Positions 20,436 through 31,941 of a stretch of DNA of 64,000 bases are shown here, one piece after another. The DNA is from Spinellus fusiger. Its lineage: Eukaryota > Mucoromycota > Mucoromycetes > Mucorales > Phycomycetaceae. Both the position numbers and the translations under genes were made by a program. The notes beneath the pieces were generated by a model. It searched no databases and was not told the origin of the DNA. It saw nothing but the letters and a program-made list of their open reading frames with translations. The stretch lies in contig JALLLS010000044.1 of assembly GCA_025094145.1 (NCBI GenBank), forward strand, positions 1-64,000, read 5' to 3'. Numbering within the stretch: the first letter of the stretch is position 1; the number at the start of each line of letters is the position of its first letter.

Positions 20436-22306
20436 ATGCTGTCAGAACCATTAGAGCCCACGTCTTTGGCTGATCCAAGCTGGATGGCTTCTGTGTGGAT
20501 TACAAAAGAAACCCAGGCACAACCTCTTCTCTCTACAAACACTACCACAAGAACAGACAGCACAGACAGCACAGAAATACAGCACAAGACACAGCGCTTA
20601 TCTCGTACTGTGGGGCAACACTTCAAGATAGCCGCAAGAGCATGGGTTTCGCTTCTTATCTCATGTCCTATACTTGTTGTATTTCTAGGGATGGCCCTCT
20701 ATGCTACCTACATGAAGCCCTATTGGAATGCACTGGAGGAGCAGGGGCTTTCCTCTGCCAAGGAAGAAGAGGACAGGGAAGAGAAGAAGAAGCAAGACAC
20801 AATAAAAGAAGAAATCAGTGCAGATGAACACAATTACTGTTCTCAGTGGGGATATCACTGTGAGCCTTACCATGCTATAACCCAAGATGGGTATTATCTG
20901 CGTCTCTACCGAATCACTAAAGAAACTGTAGATCCCAAAGGTGAGTTAAGGGCTCTTTGTGGAGTTGCATTAAGAACTCTTTCTATCTACATTTCTATCT
21001 ACATTTCTATCTACACTTCTATCTACATTTCTATCTATTCTATCCTATCTATCTACATGATTTACTGAGAAAGAATACTCTACTAGGCAGACCCCCTGTT
21101 CTTCTTGTCCATGGTCTATTCCAGTGCTCAGGTGTGTTTCTCAGCAATGAAAAACAGTCTCTTGCCTTTACTCTTGTTGAACAAGGCTATGATGTGTGGC
21201 TGGGCAATAACAGAGCCATTGCTGGCACTGCCCATGTGTCACTGTCTCCCAAGGATCCAGAGTATTGGCAGTGGGGATTGAGGGAATTGGGTCTGTATGA
21301 CTGTGTTGCTATGGTAGAGTGTGTTCAACAAGTGACACAGCAACCCAAGGTAACGATGCTAATGATGAAGAAGATGATGATAAAGATGAAGAAGATGAAG
21401 AAGAGGAGGATTCTTTTTCTTTTTCTTTTTCTCTTCTAGGGAAGCCCGTGTGTACTCATCAACTCAACTCTTCTTCTATTGGTAGGTGGCATACATTGGC
21501 CATTCTCAGGGGAATGCACAGGCATTGATTGCTCTGTCTCTACAGCCTGAATGGGTGGCTTCTCTTTCATGTGTTATTGCATTAGCACCTGCTGTTTATG
21601 CTGGAGATACATCCAAGTAAGTTGACAATAGCATAGATAGGATTGACTCAGTTTTTCTCTTTTCTCTTTTCTCTTTTCTGATTCAAGACGGTCTCTGCTG
21701 ATCCAATGCATGGTTACAATGAGTGAAAAGTGGTTCTCTGTGTGTTTTGGTACAGTCTTCTCCTTCATGCTGCTTCTGGTGACTGTAACTAACCTACTCT
21801 TCAAAGGCAACGGGTGTTTTCTGCCCATCATGAACACATCCCAGGCACTTTTTGGCAGTTCTCTCTTCAGCTCTCTTGCCTATAGCATGTTCTCCTACCT
21901 GTTCACCTGGTCCGACAAGCACTGGCTGCAGCGACGCAAGGTCAAGTACTTTCAATTCACACCAAGACCCGTCAGTGTTCGGCTGATGATGGATTGGATG
22001 CGTGGGTGGGGTCGGCAGGGGATGCTTCCGTATCTGGAGCCGATGGACACTCTCCTCCCCAGCACAAGAGTTCCTCTGGCTGTGTTCTACGGCACCCACG
22101 ATGCATTGGTGGATGGTGCGAGGTTTGTGGCCCAGTTCAAATCTCCATCGACAGCCCCTTCTCTCTGGCCTATACTGGAATTGGTCCATGTCGAGTGCAC
22201 TGAAGGCTATGAGCATATGGACACTATCTGGGCAGAGAACAATGTCACCACGACCTATCCTGCTCTTTTGCGGGTTCTTTCTTCTGCTACTGAGCCAGCC
22301 ACTTGA
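20436..22306 (+). CDS. Membrane-anchored lipase, steryl ester hydrolase type
   Basis: Four exons (20,436-20,940; 21,087-21,349; 21,486-21,616; 21,688-22,306) give 505 aa. Residues about 78-102 are a hydrophobic anchor (SCPILVVFLGMALYATYM). The lid-associated motif YHAITQDGYYLRLYRI introduces an alpha/beta hydrolase: PPVLLVHGLF (oxyanion side), GNNRAIAGT, nucleophile Ser in IGHSQGNAQ, Asp in FYGTHDALVDG and His in GYEHMDTIW. This matches yeast TGL1/YEH1/YEH2-type enzymes that hydrolyse sterol esters on lipid droplets or the plasma membrane, mobilising stored sterol. An in-frame ATG at 20,367 lies inside a tandem repeat, so the downstream ATG is preferred. Intron 1 contains a 12-bp repeat array. 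Confidence 0.9.
20980..21040. repeat. 12-bp tandem repeat in lipase intron 1
   Basis: Unit CTATCTACATTT, about five copies, entirely within the first intron of the lipase gene. Confidence 0.85.
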
Positions 22307-22725
22307 ACAAGTGCATAGTCATCTACATCTCTCTCTCTTCTCCTTCTTCTCTTTCTCCAGACTCTAGACCCATCTCTCTATAACCATAACCATAACCATA
22401 ACCATAGTAATAGCAATAATAATAATCAAGACAGCCATTAGAACAAACAAAAAATGTGTGTGTGTGTGTGCATGCTTTATTGATGGGAGAGAATGAACCA
22501 TGAAGAGAGAATAGCAAAATGTCAATATCAAAACAGAAGAGGCGAAGGGGGGTATGGGGTTGATGAAGGGTCTTTGGAGTACTCCAAGGAAGAAAAGACT
22601 GTAGGAGGAAGGGGGTTGGGTGACTGTTCTTTCTCTCTCTCTTTTCTTTTCTCTTTGTTGCTGATATAAATACAAGAGAAAAGACAAGGAAAATAAGAAA
22701 GAACCGCCGGGAGAGTGTATCTTAT
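22307..22725. other. Convergent 3' region (lipase / GNA1)
   Basis: Two stop codons face each other across 419 bp. It contains CATAAC hexamer repeats (22,381-22,407), a TG microsatellite (22,455-22,470) and T/C-rich tracts; no coding signal. Confidence 0.5.
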
Positions 22726-23456
22726 TTACAGATTGGCCTTGGTGGTGGGCACATACCATGCCATTTCATACTCCTTCTGAGTGAATCCACACTTTTCATA
22801 AAAGGGAATGTTCTATTATGGAATAAGTCACAGTGGAAAAGAGGAGAGCTTTGACTCTTCTTTTTTCTATCTTTTCTATCTTTTCTATCTTGCTGTTGTT
22901 GTTGTTGTAATTTACCTTTGCTGAACAGTCAAGAATGACCTTGTAACATCCACGCTTGGCACCAATCACCTTGAGGGCTTGGATGATTCTTAATCCGAGC
23001 TTCTTTCCCTGTTGGCTGGCATCCACGGCAATGTCCTCAATGTGGCCTACCAATCCATTCTTATGGACGAATTTACGCTCCACAAAGATGGTGCCTGCTG
23101 CCACCACGCGGTTGTTGGTGTCGTCTGTGATAACAATAGTGAAGTATTCATGGTTGTGCTGCTTCATGTAGTGGAAGCGTTCTATACAGAGTGGGTGGAG
23201 TGAGTGACTGTCTTGGTATTTGACGTGTCTTTTTCTTTTTTTTCTTTTTTCTTTTATAGATAGAAATGTAGATAGAGAGCCTACCTTCCCACTCCTCTCG
23301 GGTGTGGTTTCCTACTTCTGTAAGGACTTGGAGAACTTGGAGGAATCCTCTGTCGTAGTCACCCAAGCTCAATGGACGTACAGTGTGGTTGGGGGGCAAG
23401 GCAGCCTGGACCTGGGGACAAATGACTTCAGCATCAAACAGGGCAATATCAGACAT
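22726..23456 (-). CDS. GNA1: Glucosamine 6-phosphate N-acetyltransferase
   Basis: Three exons (23,285-23,456; 22,916-23,181; 22,726-22,812) give 174 aa. A GNAT-fold enzyme that acetylates glucosamine 6-phosphate with acetyl-CoA, a step on the route to UDP-GlcNAc, hence chitin and protein glycosylation; cytosolic. Seen: VRPLSLGDYDRGFLQVL at the N-terminus, the central strands AAGTIFVERKF, HIEDIAVD, acetyl-CoA loop QGKKLGLRIIQAL, YKVILDCSAKN, FYEKCGF and the C-terminal MAWY. Length is close to the fungal family (about 160). Intron 2 follows the CSAK codons directly. It shares a 920-bp promoter region with the divergently transcribed thioesterase gene. Confidence 0.94.
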
Positions 23457-24376
23457 TATAGCAGTAGTAGCAGTAGTAGCAGTGGCAAAAGAAGAGGAAA
23501 ACGAGAGAAAGAAGTTTAAAAGACAACACATTGATTCCCTGAGCCTTGGGTTTTATATAGCCACTATCAACCGCGGAATCCCATAGCAACGATGCTGGCC
23601 CTTTTCTCTTCCGCGGAATGCACACACGATGTAGAAAGAATGCTATGCCATTTCACTCATGATATTTACCATAAACAGACACACACACACATAAACACAC
23701 ACATAAACACACACACACACACACATAGAGATGGAGACAGATAGATAGAGACACCACCTCCGCTCAGCCCCCTTATTTATAGCCCTACACTCTACACCAG
23801 CAATAAGAAGATGGATGGGTCTTATGGATGAATTCACAGACACAGCAACAGTAGAAGAGTAGTCACTATAGCATGGAGGACATAAAGAGACCTCTTCTTT
23901 GTTGTTGTTTTTTACACAGAAACAGCAGCAAAAGTCATACAAAGACAGACTGACAAAGAGAGAAGAGAAAGAGAAGAGAAAGAGGAGAGAAAGAAACAAA
24001 GACCACTGTGACTCTCTTTTGTCCTTGCCATAACACGCTCTACCGCATCTGTCCAGTGAGAGGAACAGGGCTGTTGGTGGTGGACTGGCCTCCCCTGTCA
24101 GTTCTTGTGTCCTCATCCACACCTCTCCTTCCACTGCCTATCCACCACGCCATTCTATCGGTAGGGCGCTATAGGGTGTGGATGTGGTTATAAGTTACAT
24201 CTGTCAGTGTATATTAATATCCATTGGGTACGCGTGTGGGTTATATTTAGAACAACCAAAAAAAGAATAAAGAAAAAGAAAAAAGAAAAAGAGAGAAAAA
24301 GGGTGCCTTTCTCTCTGTGTCACGTTCCATCCAATGGAGGAGGAATTCTATTTATTTTTAGCAGGCCCACGCCACG
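23457..24376. promoter_or_regulatory. Divergent promoter region, GNA1 / acyl-CoA thioesterase
   Basis: The region holds the promoters of both genes. A perfect 10-bp palindrome TTCCGCGGAA lies at 23,609-23,618 and a shorter copy CCGCGGAA at 23,571-23,578. Both are G/C-rich islands in AT-rich DNA, and both are within 165 bp of the GNA1 start codon. Such paired palindromes fit binding sites for a zinc-cluster or similar dimeric factor (inference). AC/CA microsatellites lie at 23,680-23,725. ORFs here are low-complexity and not supported. Confidence 0.5.
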
Positions 24377-26224
24377 ATGGACTCCTTTCTCTCTTTCCTC
24401 TTTTCAATTCAGATGCCGCCACTGTCGCTGTCTCTGTTTCGGCCCTTGGTGCCTGTCTACACGCTCCTCCAGTCTCTTTGGCAGAGGGTCTTTTATGTAT
24501 TGTCACAGTCACTGTTGCGTCGACTGTTGCCTGATCCCTACACAGCAGCAGGGAATGTTCGTGCCCAGAGCAAGCCTGTCTATGAGAGCAGAGTGACAAT
24601 GACAGAGATTATTTCTCCTGTTCACTGCAATAATAAGACACTGGCGTATGCTGGGACTATTCTTGGCTGGATGGACATTGCTGCTGGTATTGCAGCCAAA
24701 CGCCATGCATCATCACCCTCTGTAAATATGTCTGTTTTATAGAGTAGAGTAGAGTAGTATGTAGTGTAGTGTAGTGTAGTACAGTACAGTACAGTATAGA
24801 ATACTCACAGACAGGATTCTGTAGGTGACTCGCTCAGTGGACAATGTGGCCTTTCTTCATCCCGTCAAAGTAGGCGATATTGTGAGTCCACCCACATGGC
24901 TCACAACGGCTCACAATGACCCACTCTAGCTCACCATCCAAGCATCCGTCAACAAATCATGGAAGACGTCTATGGAAGTAGGCGTCAAAGTAGAGGCAGA
25001 ATCCCCCCTGACAGGCGAACGGTGCTTTGTAGCCCATGCCTACCTCACCTTTGTCGCCCTCTCTCCTCGCCCTACACCCCACACCTACTTGGGAAAGAAA
25101 CTCATCGAACACCATCCCCTGCCGGTGCCTGCCATTGTTCCCCACTCTGTGATGGAGAAGAAGCGGTTTGATATGGCAGAAACACGTCGGTCAGCCCGTC
25201 TTCATCCCCCGTCCCATCCTCCGTCCCATGCGCCCATCCAGGCACTGATGCGAGCATGGTCCCAGGGACTCCAGCAGCAGGCAGAGGAGGATGCCCCCAT
25301 CAAGTCCCACCCTATTCTTGATGTGCTGCAGCATGAAGAGGGCGACACAGAGCAGGACGACGTGCACACCCAACAGCTGAGAAACTACAAGGGAGAGAGA
25401 CGGTTCTCGTCTGATCCACGGATGCAGCAGCCCAAGGAGAGGAGAATGGAGAGGACCTTTGCGCAGTGTGTCGAGCTGGTGATGCCACAACATGCAAACA
25501 CTCTGTGCATTACATTTGGTGGGCAGATTATGGCCTGGATGGAGGTCTGTGCGTTGGCCAGTGCTAGTCGACTGGCACAGGCCCACATTCTGACAGCAAG
25601 GTAAACATAGCAAGTGTCGCTGTTAGAAAGAGAAAGAAAGAGAAAGAAAGAGAAAGAAACAAGGAAAAAGAAACAAGACTAAAAAAGGAAAGGCCCTGGG
25701 TTGGGTGGGTTGGGTGGAGAATAGCATTGACTCTCTCAACTTTATCACTCCTACACGTGTGGGTGATGTCGTCACCATCCGCTCCATTGTATCGCATGCC
25801 TACAACTCATCCATGGAGGTCTATGTCACAGTAGAAGCAGGTAAGGAAGTGTCTATGGACTTGGCATGCTGTTCTTCTTATTTATTTTCTTATTTTTTTA
25901 TTTTTTCATAAAACAAAGAGAATCTGCAGACAGGCGAGACAAAATTCACCAACGACGGCTTCTTTACAATGGGTAAGTCTCCTCCACAACAACAAACAAT
26001 AGCACTTCCTTATGACATTTCCAGCTGCTGTGGATGATGCCTACGTACCCGTCAAGGTCCCTCGTGCAATGCCCCACACCCCTGCGGAACTCTCTCTTTA
26101 CGAGGGCAGCTATCAAAGACGGTCCAGACGCCTGGCCCAACGTGCACAGCTCCTCCAGCTCCTCCAGCTTATCCACAGACCGTCCTCCCCCGTCGGTGAT
26201 GCTGTTGTCGGTGATGCCATCTAA
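24377..26224 (+). CDS. Acyl-CoA thioesterase, double hotdog
   Basis: Six exons (24,377-24,721; 24,825-24,881; 24,930-25,600; 25,725-25,840; 25,919-25,972; 26,025-26,224) give 480 aa. Two hotdog domains of the ACOT7/ACOT12 type hydrolyse fatty acyl-CoA to free acid and CoA. The first carries SPVHCNNKTLAYAGTILGWM, DIAAGIAAKRH, VDNVAFLHPVKVGDI and TSMEVGVKVEAE. The second carries MPQHANTLCITFGGQIMAW, EVCALASASRL, DSLNFITPTRVGDVV and SSMEVYVTVEA. The N-terminal 25-40 residues could be a weak organelle-targeting region. Between the domains is a Lys/Arg/Gln-rich linker. Splice phases all match, including a 48-nt intron after VGDI. Confidence 0.9.
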
Positions 26225-26535
26225 GACGCTTGGACTGCTAATCGAGTCACATCAAGCGGAACTTTTTTTTTCCGACTTTCCAAGTTGTACATTTTGTAGT
26301 TGATAGTTTATATTTCATTCCACTTGTTCTTCTTGCTCAAGAAAGAAAGAAAGAAAAGAAGAAGAGATCAATACAGTAGTCACAACACCCTGCATTGCCC
26401 AGTGTCCCTGCTTCATTCCACTGTTCTAGACAGATAAACTGTTATTAATATTTTGAGAAAAGAAAAAAGAAAAAAGAAAAAAAAAAGGAACAGTCCAACT
26501 TATCTTTTTATAAACAACTCTCCACCCATCTTACA
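26225..26535. other. Tandem intergenic region (thioesterase / MTD1)
   Basis: 311 bp between a stop and the next start on the same strand. It holds A/G-rich tracts (26,340-26,366; 26,455-26,486) but no specific motif; presumably the 3' end of one gene and the promoter of the next. Confidence 0.45.
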
Positions 26536-27719
26536 ATGCCTGCTTCTTGCAAAACCATTCTGGCGTCAAAGGTGTCTGCTTCCTTTAGGTAACATGGCAG
26601 GACTCTATTCTACATTACTGTACTCAACAACAGACACTCCACTGTAGAGACCAAATCAAAAAAGACATCAAAGAAAGAAACGTCAACCCCACACTCGTTG
26701 GATTTCTCGCCAATGATGATCCTGCTGCTATAAAATACGCTGAATGGACTGCCAAGACATGTGCAGAGACAGGTGTTGTGTTTGAGCTGCGTAAAGTGGA
26801 TAAGAATGACTTGGAAGAGAAGATCACCGAGGCCAACCAAGACAAGGCAGTGAATGGCATTATGGTGTATTACCCTGTGTTTGGCAATAAGCAGGTAACA
26901 GAGCACCCTGTCTCTGCACAGTGATGGCTATGGGCTTGTACTTACAGACGTGTGTAGGATCTCTACCTTCAGAGCTGTGTCAGTACACTAAAGGACGTGG
27001 AAGGACTTTGCCACACATTTGTCTACAATGTCTACCACAACATCCGCTACATGGATGAAACAGAAACAATGAAGTGTATTATTCCATGCACTCCTCTGGC
27101 CATTGTCAAGGTAGGCAAACGGTCTTTTCCCCCTAACTAAGAGAGAGATCTTGTTCATCCTGGCTGATCCCATCAAATCATCGTCATACTAACAAGAATG
27201 GGAGAAACCAAATAGATCCTTGAATTCATTGGTGTCTACAATACAGTGCTTCCTTATGGCAACCGTCTTTATGGACGCACAATTACTGTTGTGAACCGCA
27301 GTGAGATTGTCGGTCGTCCTCTTGCTGCCATGCTGGCCAATGACGGTGCCAAGGTGTACTCTGTGGACATTCACGGCACACAGCTATTGACTCGCGGATC
27401 AGGCATCCAGCTGTCAGCCCATAAAGTAGAGGATCTTCCCAACACACAAGACACAGTGGCTCAGGCAGTGGGCCAATCGGATGTTGTGATTACGGGTGTC
27501 CCTACGCCTTACTACAAGCTGCCCACTGCCCATCTCAAGGAAGGGGTTGTGGCCATCAACTTTTCCTCCTTTGCTAATTTTGAGCAGGACATCAAAGAGC
27601 GGGCCTCCATCTTTGTTCCCTCAGTGGGGAAGGTCACTGTGGCCATGTTGGAGCGCAATCTTCTCCGTCTCCATGATTATCAGCATAATGTGACTGAGCA
27701 TATCAGCAAACCCCAATAA
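26536..27719 (+). CDS. MTD1: NAD-dependent methylenetetrahydrofolate dehydrogenase
   Basis: Four exons (26,536-26,588; 26,648-26,894; 26,958-27,110; 27,216-27,719) give 318 aa, the size of yeast Mtd1. The enzyme oxidises 5,10-methylene-THF to methenyl-THF with NAD in cytosolic one-carbon metabolism. Matches along the length: TILASKV, LVGFLANDDPAA, YAEWT, GIMVYYPVFGN, KDVEGL, CIIPCTPLAIVKIL, NRSEIVGRPLAAMLANDGA (dinucleotide-binding loop), YSVDI, DVVITGVP and VGKVTVAMLERNLLRL. The splice choice at 26,647 restores SFRDQIKK in frame; the nearer AG would shift frame. Confidence 0.95.
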
Positions 27720-28064
27720 ACAATAGACTGATGCTATGGTATTGGAGGGAGAGATGGTATTGGAGAAAGAGATGGTATTGGAGGGAGAGATGGTATTGGG
27801 GATAGGAAGCTTTCTGGAGCATCCAAATGTTAAGTCACTTTACTGTAGGAGAAAGGGGGACTGTCCTGGAATTCACTCCCTGTATTACGTCAGGTTTTTT
27901 TTTTCTTCTTCTTCTCTCCTTTGTAAAGCAGCAGCAACAACAATAGCAACAACAACAACAACAACAACAGTAACAGTAACAACAACAGTAACAACAACAA
28001 CAGCAGCAAAAAGTAGGAGAAAGCCCACCACAGCAACAAACACAAGTCTCCCCTATAAACAGCC
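27720..28064. other. Intergenic region MTD1 / gamma-tubulin with repeats
   Basis: It contains an 18-bp repeat of unit ATGGTATTGGAGGGAGAG (27,736-27,800, about 3.5 copies) and a long CAA/ACAACAGT-rich tract (27,929-28,012) immediately before the gamma-tubulin ATG, probably in its 5' untranslated region. ORFs on either strand are repeat artefacts. Confidence 0.6.
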
Positions 28065-30278
28065 ATGCCACGCGAAATCATTACCCTCCAAGCAGGCCAA
28101 TGTGGTAACCAAAGTAAGGCCTCACACATCCATAAAAAATGAGAAGAAAGAAAAGACAGATCAACAAGCAGTCTCATTCATAGACATTCCTTTGTGTTAG
28201 TTGGAAGTGAGTTTTGGAGAAGGCTCTGTGCAGAACACGGCATTAGCAGCGACGGCACACTAGAGAAGTTTGCAACACAAGGAGGGGATAGAAAGGACGT
28301 CTTTTTCTATCAGGTAAGAAAAGAACAGTCACCCATGGCACGACTTACCTCTTCTTCATGGAGTATTCTTTTTATGGGACACTTTGTACTGACATGTTGC
28401 CTTTGTGTTGTTCTGTCAATGGACTTGCTTTGTTAGGCAGACGACGAGCACTATATTCCTCGTGCTATTCTTCTTGACTTGGAACCGAGAGTAAGTGATC
28501 CTCTTCTTCTTCTTCAATAGCACTGGAGTGTCTCTCTTTTCTCTTTTCTCTTTTCTCTTGTGTGTATGTGCTTATGGCAAATCACTAGGTCATCAACACC
28601 ATCAGAGACTCTGCCTTTGCCAACCTCTATAATCCTGAAAATATCTATGTCTCCAAGGATGGAGGAGGAGCAGGCAATATTTGGTCCAATGGCTATGCAC
28701 AGGGCGAGAAGATCTGTGAAGACATTATTGATATGGTGGATCGAGAGGCCGATGGAAGTGATTCTCTTGAAGTATGAGCACACAATGGGTCTGCTGCTGG
28801 TACTGACAAAGAAACACTAGGGATTTATGTTTCTTCACTCCATTGCAGGAGGCACTGGATCTGGGCTGGGCTCCTTTCTATTGGAGCGACTGAATGATCG
28901 ATACCCTAAGAAACTGATCCAGACATACTCTGTTTTTCCTAATGCTGAGGAAGTATCGGACATTGTGATTCAGCCCTACAACAGCATTCTTACTCTGAAG
29001 CGGCTGGCTTACAATGCAGACAGTGTGGTAGGGCGTAGATTATTATTATTATTAGAAGAGGAGGAGGAGGTTAATGAGGATGGATAGGTTGTATTGGACA
29101 ATGCTGCTCTTGCCCGCATTGCTACAGACAGTCTTCACATCAAGAACCCTACTTTTGAACAGACCAACCAATTGGTGTCCACTGTCATGTCAGCAAGCAC
29201 AACCACACTGCGGTATCCTGGCTATATGAATAATAACCTTGTGGGGATGGTGGCATCTCTGATTCCAACGCCACGATGTCACTTTCTTACGACTGCCTAT
29301 ACACCCTTCTCCAGTGAGCAAGTAGAGGAGGTAGGCTTTTATCCACCTGCACTCTATAGTGTGTGTGTGTGTGTGTGTGTGTGTATACATAGAGAGAGAG
29401 AGAGTATGGACGATGGAGTACACTCTGCACTCTATACCTACACTCTATACCTACACTCTATACCTACACTCTATACCTACGCTCTATACCCACACTCTAT
29501 ACCCACACTCAACCATGATCGGTAGGCACAATCTGTACGAAAAACAAGCGTATTGGATGTCATGCGAAGACTTCTACAGCCTAAAAATAGAATGGTCTCT
29601 ACGATCCCCTCGAAATCCAGCTGCTACATCTCCGTACTGGATATTATTCAAGGCGAGGCGGATCCCACGGATGTAGGTTGATCCGCTACCAAATATATAC
29701 TTATTGGTTTTGTTAGGTCCACAAATCCTTACTACGTATACGAGACAGTCGCATTGCTCCGTTTATTCCATGGGGTCCTGCCAGTATTCAGGTGGCACTG
29801 TCTAAAAAGTCACCCTATGTACAAACACCCCATCGAGTGAGTGGACTCATGTTGGCGAATTACACAGGCATTACCACTGTAAGTTTCCCCTCTCCCCTCT
29901 CCCCTCTCCTACAGAAAGAAAGAAAGAAAGAAAGAAAAGAAAAAGGGTAGACTCACCTGGAGTTTTAGTTGTTGCAACGTACATGCGACCAATTCGACAA
30001 ACTCATGCGAAGAAATGCATTTCTGGAGCCCTACAGAAAGAACCATGTGTTTTCGGATGATCTGGAGGAATTCGATGATTCTCGGAATGTGGTGAGGGAG
30101 CTGATTGAGGAATACAAGTCCTGCGAGACACCCGATTATGTGAATTATGTAAGTCAAAACAAGGTAACCCCACGCTTCTGTCCCCTTCCCATCCACCTTA
30201 CCTACACCACATCATATATTCAATGCTGTTTTCAAGGGGGCTAAGAAAGTGCAAGGAAGAAGTGCCATGGAAGAATAG
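28065..30278 (+). CDS. Gamma-tubulin
   Basis: Ten exons (28,065-28,113; 28,201-28,313; 28,437-28,490; 28,589-28,771; 28,821-29,027; 29,088-29,330; 29,526-29,672; 29,717-29,878; 29,969-30,148; 30,237-30,278) give 459 aa, usual gamma-tubulin length. It nucleates microtubules at the spindle pole body in the gamma-tubulin complex. Seen: [18 protein letters not shown], gamma-specific [37 protein letters not shown], the GTP-binding glycine loop [48 protein letters not shown] and [19 protein letters not shown]. Exons are small and in phase. Intron 6 holds a GT microsatellite and a 13-bp minisatellite. The last exon adds a short basic tail ([13 protein letters not shown]). Confidence 0.97.
29421..29515. 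repeat. 13-bp minisatellite inside gamma-tubulin intron 6
   Basis: Unit CTCTATACCTACA in about seven copies with minor variants, next to a (GT)n tract at 29,360-29,384. Both lie wholly within the intron 29,331-29,525, which is several times longer than most other introns of the gene. Confidence 0.9.
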
Positions 30279-30752
30279 AAATGAAAAGGAGTGAGTGGGT
30301 TTGGATACGCTACTCTTCTTGTCGTGTAGATGGGAGGTGCCTCTGCTCCTCTCCTTCTCTCATTGGATAAGGCTGGGTGAGTGGTGATGGAATAGACAGA
30401 CCAGATCCAGATCCTAGTGCATAAAGAAAGAAAGAAGGAAAGAAGGAAAGAAAGAAGAGGATACCTTCAATGCTATCTAATAAACATAGATTTATATCGA
30501 TCACTGTGGATTTGGCTGTGGATTTGGCTGTGTCGATAGTATGGCACAGGAGTGCTAGACTGGCGAGATGGGTTAGACTGGCCCAGGGCGAGATGGGCAT
30601 TGTAGCATGGAAGTAAGCAAGTATCATGCCATCTCTTTTTGCGAGTCACACTCTTGCCATGACTACTCCATTCCACTTACGGGTGGCATCGGAACCTTCT
30701 TTCCTTTTCTCTTTTTTCTTTTCTTTTCTTCCTTCTCTTCTTCTTCTTGAAT
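30279..30752. other. Intergenic region gamma-tubulin / RCF2
   Basis: Apparently the 3' region of gamma-tubulin plus the promoter of the next gene. Open frames on the minus strand (30,310-30,676) show no family resemblance and are not annotated. A short duplicated phrase (GATTTGGCTGTG, twice) lies near 30,508-30,532. Confidence 0.4.
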
Positions 30753-31655
30753 ATGACTTCCAAGCTATTGACACCTAAACAGGACAAGACAAGAGTCAAA
30801 CTTGCCTTCGATGCTGGTCTCAAGGGTGCTGCCATGGGTCTTGGCTTGGGAATTATTGCCACTGCCTTGACCCTTCGTCGTTCTCCTGAGTTCAGAGCCC
30901 TCAGCCGTCCCATCCAGTCCATTATGGCAGTCTCAGGTAATGATAAATTCTTATTTTATTTTTACAAGACAGTTGGAAAGCGTCTCTGGGGTCTGTGCGC
31001 TTAGTATATGTTCTGCTTTCTTTTCTTTTCTTTTTTTATCTTTTAGGCTCGGGTGCTGGTTTTATGTTTGAAGCAGATAGAGTCAGTTCTGCCTATGAAA
31101 ACAGACATCTTGGATATACAGATGAAATCATGCTTCAGGATTTGATGAAAAGAGAAAGAAAACCTCAGTTGACTACCAAAGAGTCTGTTCTTCATTACCT
31201 CAATGATAACCGATGGACATTTATTGGTAAATAATGATAATAGATATAGAAATACAGAAATACAGAAATACAGAAATATAGAAATATAGAAATATAGAAA
31301 TATAGAAATATAGAAATATAGAAATATAGAAATATAGAAATATAGAAATATAGAAATATAGAAATAGGAAAACCCATTCATCATTGTTTGTGTTTTTTTA
31401 TTAGGTGCTTCATGGGCTATCTCTATGGTAGGCGCTCTTGGGATTAGTTTCTCCAACCGATACCTGTCAACACAGCAGAAAATAGTACAGGCTCGTATGT
31501 ACGCTCAAGCTGTCACTCTTGCTGTGTTGATGACTTCTGCTGGTGTCTCGATCTACATTGGTGAAGATGAAAACAAAAAGAGAGAAGAACCCAATCCTCA
31601 ATTGACCGCCATTCTTGCTTTACCACACACTTCTGCTAAGGATTCATCTTCCTGA
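30753..31655 (+). CDS. RCF2-like HIG1-domain mitochondrial protein
   Basis: Three exons (30,753-30,936; 31,047-31,226; 31,405-31,655) give 204 aa. The N-terminal half has a glycine-rich hydrophobic segment (GLKGAAMGLGLGIIATAL). The C-terminal half contains a HIG1-type pair of helices with the family signature QKIVQARMYAQAVTLAVLM, as in yeast Rcf2, a cytochrome bc1/cytochrome oxidase supercomplex factor of the inner mitochondrial membrane. The last residues are hydrophilic. Intron 2 is filled with an 8-bp repeat. The ATG at 30,753 follows a pyrimidine-rich leader. Confidence 0.85.
31244..31368. repeat. 8-bp tandem repeat filling RCF2 intron 2
   Basis: Unit AGAAATAT (first copies AGAAATAC), about 15 copies, occupying most of the 178-nt intron between exons 2 and 3. 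Confidence 0.95.
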
Positions 31656-31941
31656 GATTGATTTTTTAATCTTAATTGAAAAAGATGCAGTGTTCTTTTT
31701 GTCTTGTTTTTTTTAGTCAAGGCAGAAAGAAGAAGAATAAAATAAAAAATAAAAAATAAATGTATACAAGATATATATATGTGGATGATTAAAATATTAA
31801 TACCATAGAGAAAGAGAAAAAAGAATCATTTTATACACCCACACACCATTAGAAAGTATACAACCCCATAATTTATACATTTTTAAACATGATTCTTCTT
31901 CTTTTTTACCACAGAATCACACTCCATTAAACAATCTCAAA
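31656..31941. other. Spacer RCF2 / Tc1 relic
   Basis: AT-rich sequence, likely the RCF2 3' untranslated region (AATAAA-like signals near 31,736-31,756) and then the unrecognised left end of the Tc1 relic. No terminal repeat was matched. Confidence 0.35.

Noticed and set aside
23643..24134. 163-codon frame in the GNA1/thioesterase spacer
   Set aside because: Dominated by Cys-Val and Phe-Ser repeats from CA and GA microsatellites; no domain and no conserved splice context.
27835..28177. Cys- and Leu-rich frames around 28 kb
   Set aside because: Translations of the CAA/ACAACAGT repeat tract; no real protein character.
30310..30676. Minus-strand frames between gamma-tubulin and RCF2
   Set aside because: No family resemblance, partial low complexity, and they overlap likely untranslated and promoter sequence of the flanking plus-strand genes.
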